This document shows, piece after piece, positions 5,756-7,237 of a stretch of 7,237 bases of DNA. The position numbers and the translations under genes are program-made. The notes under the pieces were generated by a model. The model saw nothing but the letters and a program-made list of their open reading frames with translations, ran no database searches and was not told the DNA's origin. Source of the DNA: Rhizobiaceae bacterium (GTDB lineage: Bacteria > Pseudomonadota > Alphaproteobacteria > Rhizobiales > Rhizobiaceae); contig CAJYRE010000407.1 in assembly GCA_913776675.1 (NCBI GenBank), forward strand, positions 1 through 7,237. The letters are read 5' to 3'. How positions within the stretch are numbered: the stretch's first letter is position 1; every line of letters begins with the position of its first letter.

Positions 5756-7237
5756 GATAGGCGGGTACTTGTCCGCGCGCCAGTGCAGCATAAAAACCAT
5801 CCGGCTTCAGCTCTATCAATTGCCGGGTTTCCGGTGCTGCCGGGCAAAAAGCCACCAGACCAACCTTGGCCCCCTTCAGAAAAGCATATGAATCCTGCGG
5901 GGTCGAAAGGCCAATGTGCAATTCCGTTAACATGCCACCCTGATCCCGATGATAGGGGGCTGTGAGGATTTTATGAGGGGTAAAACGCAGGATGGCCGTG
6001 CCGCTGTTGGAAGGGGCGATAACCACGGTTGCGGGTAAACCGGACAATTGGCGCAATGCCACAGCCGATTGGCAATCCTGTGCATTGGCCTGACCATTCG
6101 CCTGAAGCTGCCCTTGCAGAAGCGATTGCAAGCTCTCAGGCCCCTGAAATGCCAGCACACCCATGACAGCCCACAAACACGGCACCGCTATCAGGATGGT
6201 GGCCACATAGGCTGCAGCAGCCCGCCCACCGGAATGGGGCCGCAGCATTTGGGCGCGCAGATCGGCAATCAGCAAGGCAAACGGAACAATGGTCAGCATG
6301 TTGGAAAACATCGCCCCACGCACCTGAATGAGAGAAATCCCCCAGCTTGCCGCCAGCATCAAACCCCACACCGCATGGGCAAGCGTGCGATCTCGGCGCA
6401 TGACCCGCAGCAGGCACACCACCAGCGCCAGAAAACCGACCATGTAAAAGCCCGCAAGCCCCTGTGGCTCATGCCGGGCGATGGCCAGAAAGGACATGGC
6501 CTCACCAACATTGTCGAGCCAGAGCGTGACCAGCATAGGATCAAGACTGGCCAACGGATTGCCCAGGCATTCAGGCGCGATCATCAACGCCGTCACACCA
6601 AGGCCTGCGCCCACCAGCACCAGCGCAGCCAGACGCACAGACCGGGCCAGACGGGAGATAAAGGCAGCAGCCATGAACAGGCCGCAGCCGCCCATGGCCG
6701 TGAGAGTGTAATAGCCAAAAGACAGATTATCGCAGGTCACCACCCGATAATGAGCGGGTGGCACCGTGGCCACAAACAGCAAGGTGACACACAACGCCAG
6801 GCTCAAGGAAAACGCCATGGCCCGCGCCTGCATATCCTGCCCTTCCAGCCCCCACCGAACCGCAACAATCACACAGACCACGGCAATAATCGGCGTGGTT
6901 TCAGCACCAATTGCCAATGCCATGGCGCAGGCAAAACCGGCGACACCATAGGCGGACCCTGTTCGAGATGTGCTAAGTATCGTGGCCAGCACGGCTATCA
7001 GTGCAATCTGCACATTATGATGGTCAATCGAGCCGGGCAAAAAGCGATTGGAGGTTATCAGATACAGGCCCGCCAGCCCCAGCGCCACATGCATGGCAAC
7101 GCGCCCGCCGAGCCGAAAAGCTGAAATACCCAGCGACACCATGACCGGCAAAGTCCAGCACAAGGGCCAGATGGCCAGCGCCACGGCCTCAGCTTTCAAG
7201 GGCGCAAGCCAGAGACCAGCCAGCCGGATAAGCGACG
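5700..7237 (-). CDS. Polytopic membrane protein resembling GT-C glycosyltransferases, 5' end outside window
   Basis: The - strand frame is open to the window edge, giving 511 residues of a protein that continues beyond it. A TTG at 7199 is only an internal codon candidate; twelve hydrophobic residues precede it without a stop. The sequence has about ten membrane helices, then a soluble C-terminal domain of roughly 130 residues after about residue 380, likely periplasmic. FLPGSIDHHNVQ (about 65-76 of the fragment) places an Asp-His-His motif after a helix, as in loops of GT-C/STT3-type transferases. VVTCDNLSFGYY, and APYHRDQGG in the tail domain, are further recognisable segments of alphaproteobacterial proteins of this kind. 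By family knowledge the missing N-terminus should hold the first acidic external loop of GT-C enzymes. A lipid-linked sugar donor and an acceptor in envelope glycan or protein are inferred, not shown. No glycan cluster is visible nearby. Confidence 0.75.
   Translation of the reverse strand, partial: SLIRLAGLWLAPLKAEAVALAIWPLCWTLPVMVSLGISAFRLGGRVAMHVALGLAGLYLITSNRFLPGSIDHHNVQIALIAVLATILSTSRTGSAYGVAGFACAMALAIGAETTPIIAVVCVIVAVRWGLEGQDMQARAMAFSLSLALCVTLLFVATVPPAHYRVVTCDNLSFGYYTLTAMGGCGLFMAAAFISRLARSVRLAALVLVGAGLGVTALMIAPECLGNPLASLDPMLVTLWLDNVGEAMSFLAIARHEPQGLAGFYMVGFLALVVCLLRVMRRDRTLAHAVWGLMLAASWGISLIQVRGAMFSNMLTIVPFALLIADLRAQMLRPHSGGRAAAAYVATILIAVPCLWAVMGVLAFQGPESLQSLLQGQLQANGQANAQDCQSAVALRQLSGLPATVVIAPSNSGTAILRFTPHKILTAPYHRDQGGMLTELHIGLSTPQDSYAFLKGAKVGLVAFCPAAPETRQLIELKPDGFYAALARGQVPAYLTALPRDSQSGFWLYRVQ

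Noticed and set aside
6048..7124. Long + strand ORF (358 residues) opposite the GT-C-like gene.
   Set aside because: Its composition (Gln, His, Arg, Pro runs) is the complement of a hydrophobic protein; the - strand frame has coherent helices and motifs.
1..7237. A mobile element, phage, defence island or CRISPR array.
   Set aside because: No transposase, integrase, terminal inverted repeats, direct-repeat arrays or defence-type domains were seen; the genes are mostly ordinary core or conserved accessory genes.

Overview
The window reads as chromosomal DNA of an alphaproteobacterium, most likely a member of the Hyphomicrobiales (Rhizobiales). The basis is the style of the proteins, chiefly XseA (opening, residues around [12 protein letters not shown], and the C-terminal GQGSLF end). 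A polytopic membrane protein with a DHHNVQ motif, of a kind I associate with alphaproteobacteria, and two rhizobial-looking intergenic elements agree. The genus cannot be fixed from the sequence. Genes are densely packed, with no tRNA, rRNA, CRISPR array or insertion sequence visible.

Left part (1-2097, + strand): the 3' end of a YffB/ArsC-like thioredoxin-fold gene lies 13 bp upstream of ybaK, a Cys-tRNA(Pro) deacylase. After a 95 bp gap comes a family M29 metallo-aminopeptidase with all expected metal ligands. A likely terminator overlaps the end of that gene, and a 16-bp-arm palindrome follows it.

Middle part (2159-3612): a divergent pair made of a PecM-like drug/metabolite transporter (- strand) and a PecS/HucR-type MarR regulator (+ strand). 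Their 80 bp intergenic region carries two near-identical 20 bp palindromes with the form TTATCTyGA-N2-TCAAGATAA. The regulator keeps four residues (W17, D61, R68, R106) that match the urate-responsive signature known from HucR. This is the most interpretable regulatory circuit in the window: a self-controlled repressor that probably derepresses an exporter when a purine-related ligand such as urate is present.

Right part (3634-7237): xseA, the exonuclease VII large subunit, on the - strand, convergent with pecS. Next is a small + strand membrane-protein ORF that I do not recognise. Last is a large - strand polytopic protein that resembles GT-C-type glycosyltransferases and runs off the right edge. 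The small ORF and the large gene overlap tail to tail by 56 bp.

I see no clearly new multi-gene system. The points most worth following are the PecS/PecM operator layout, the unnamed GT-C-like protein and the small overlapping membrane protein.
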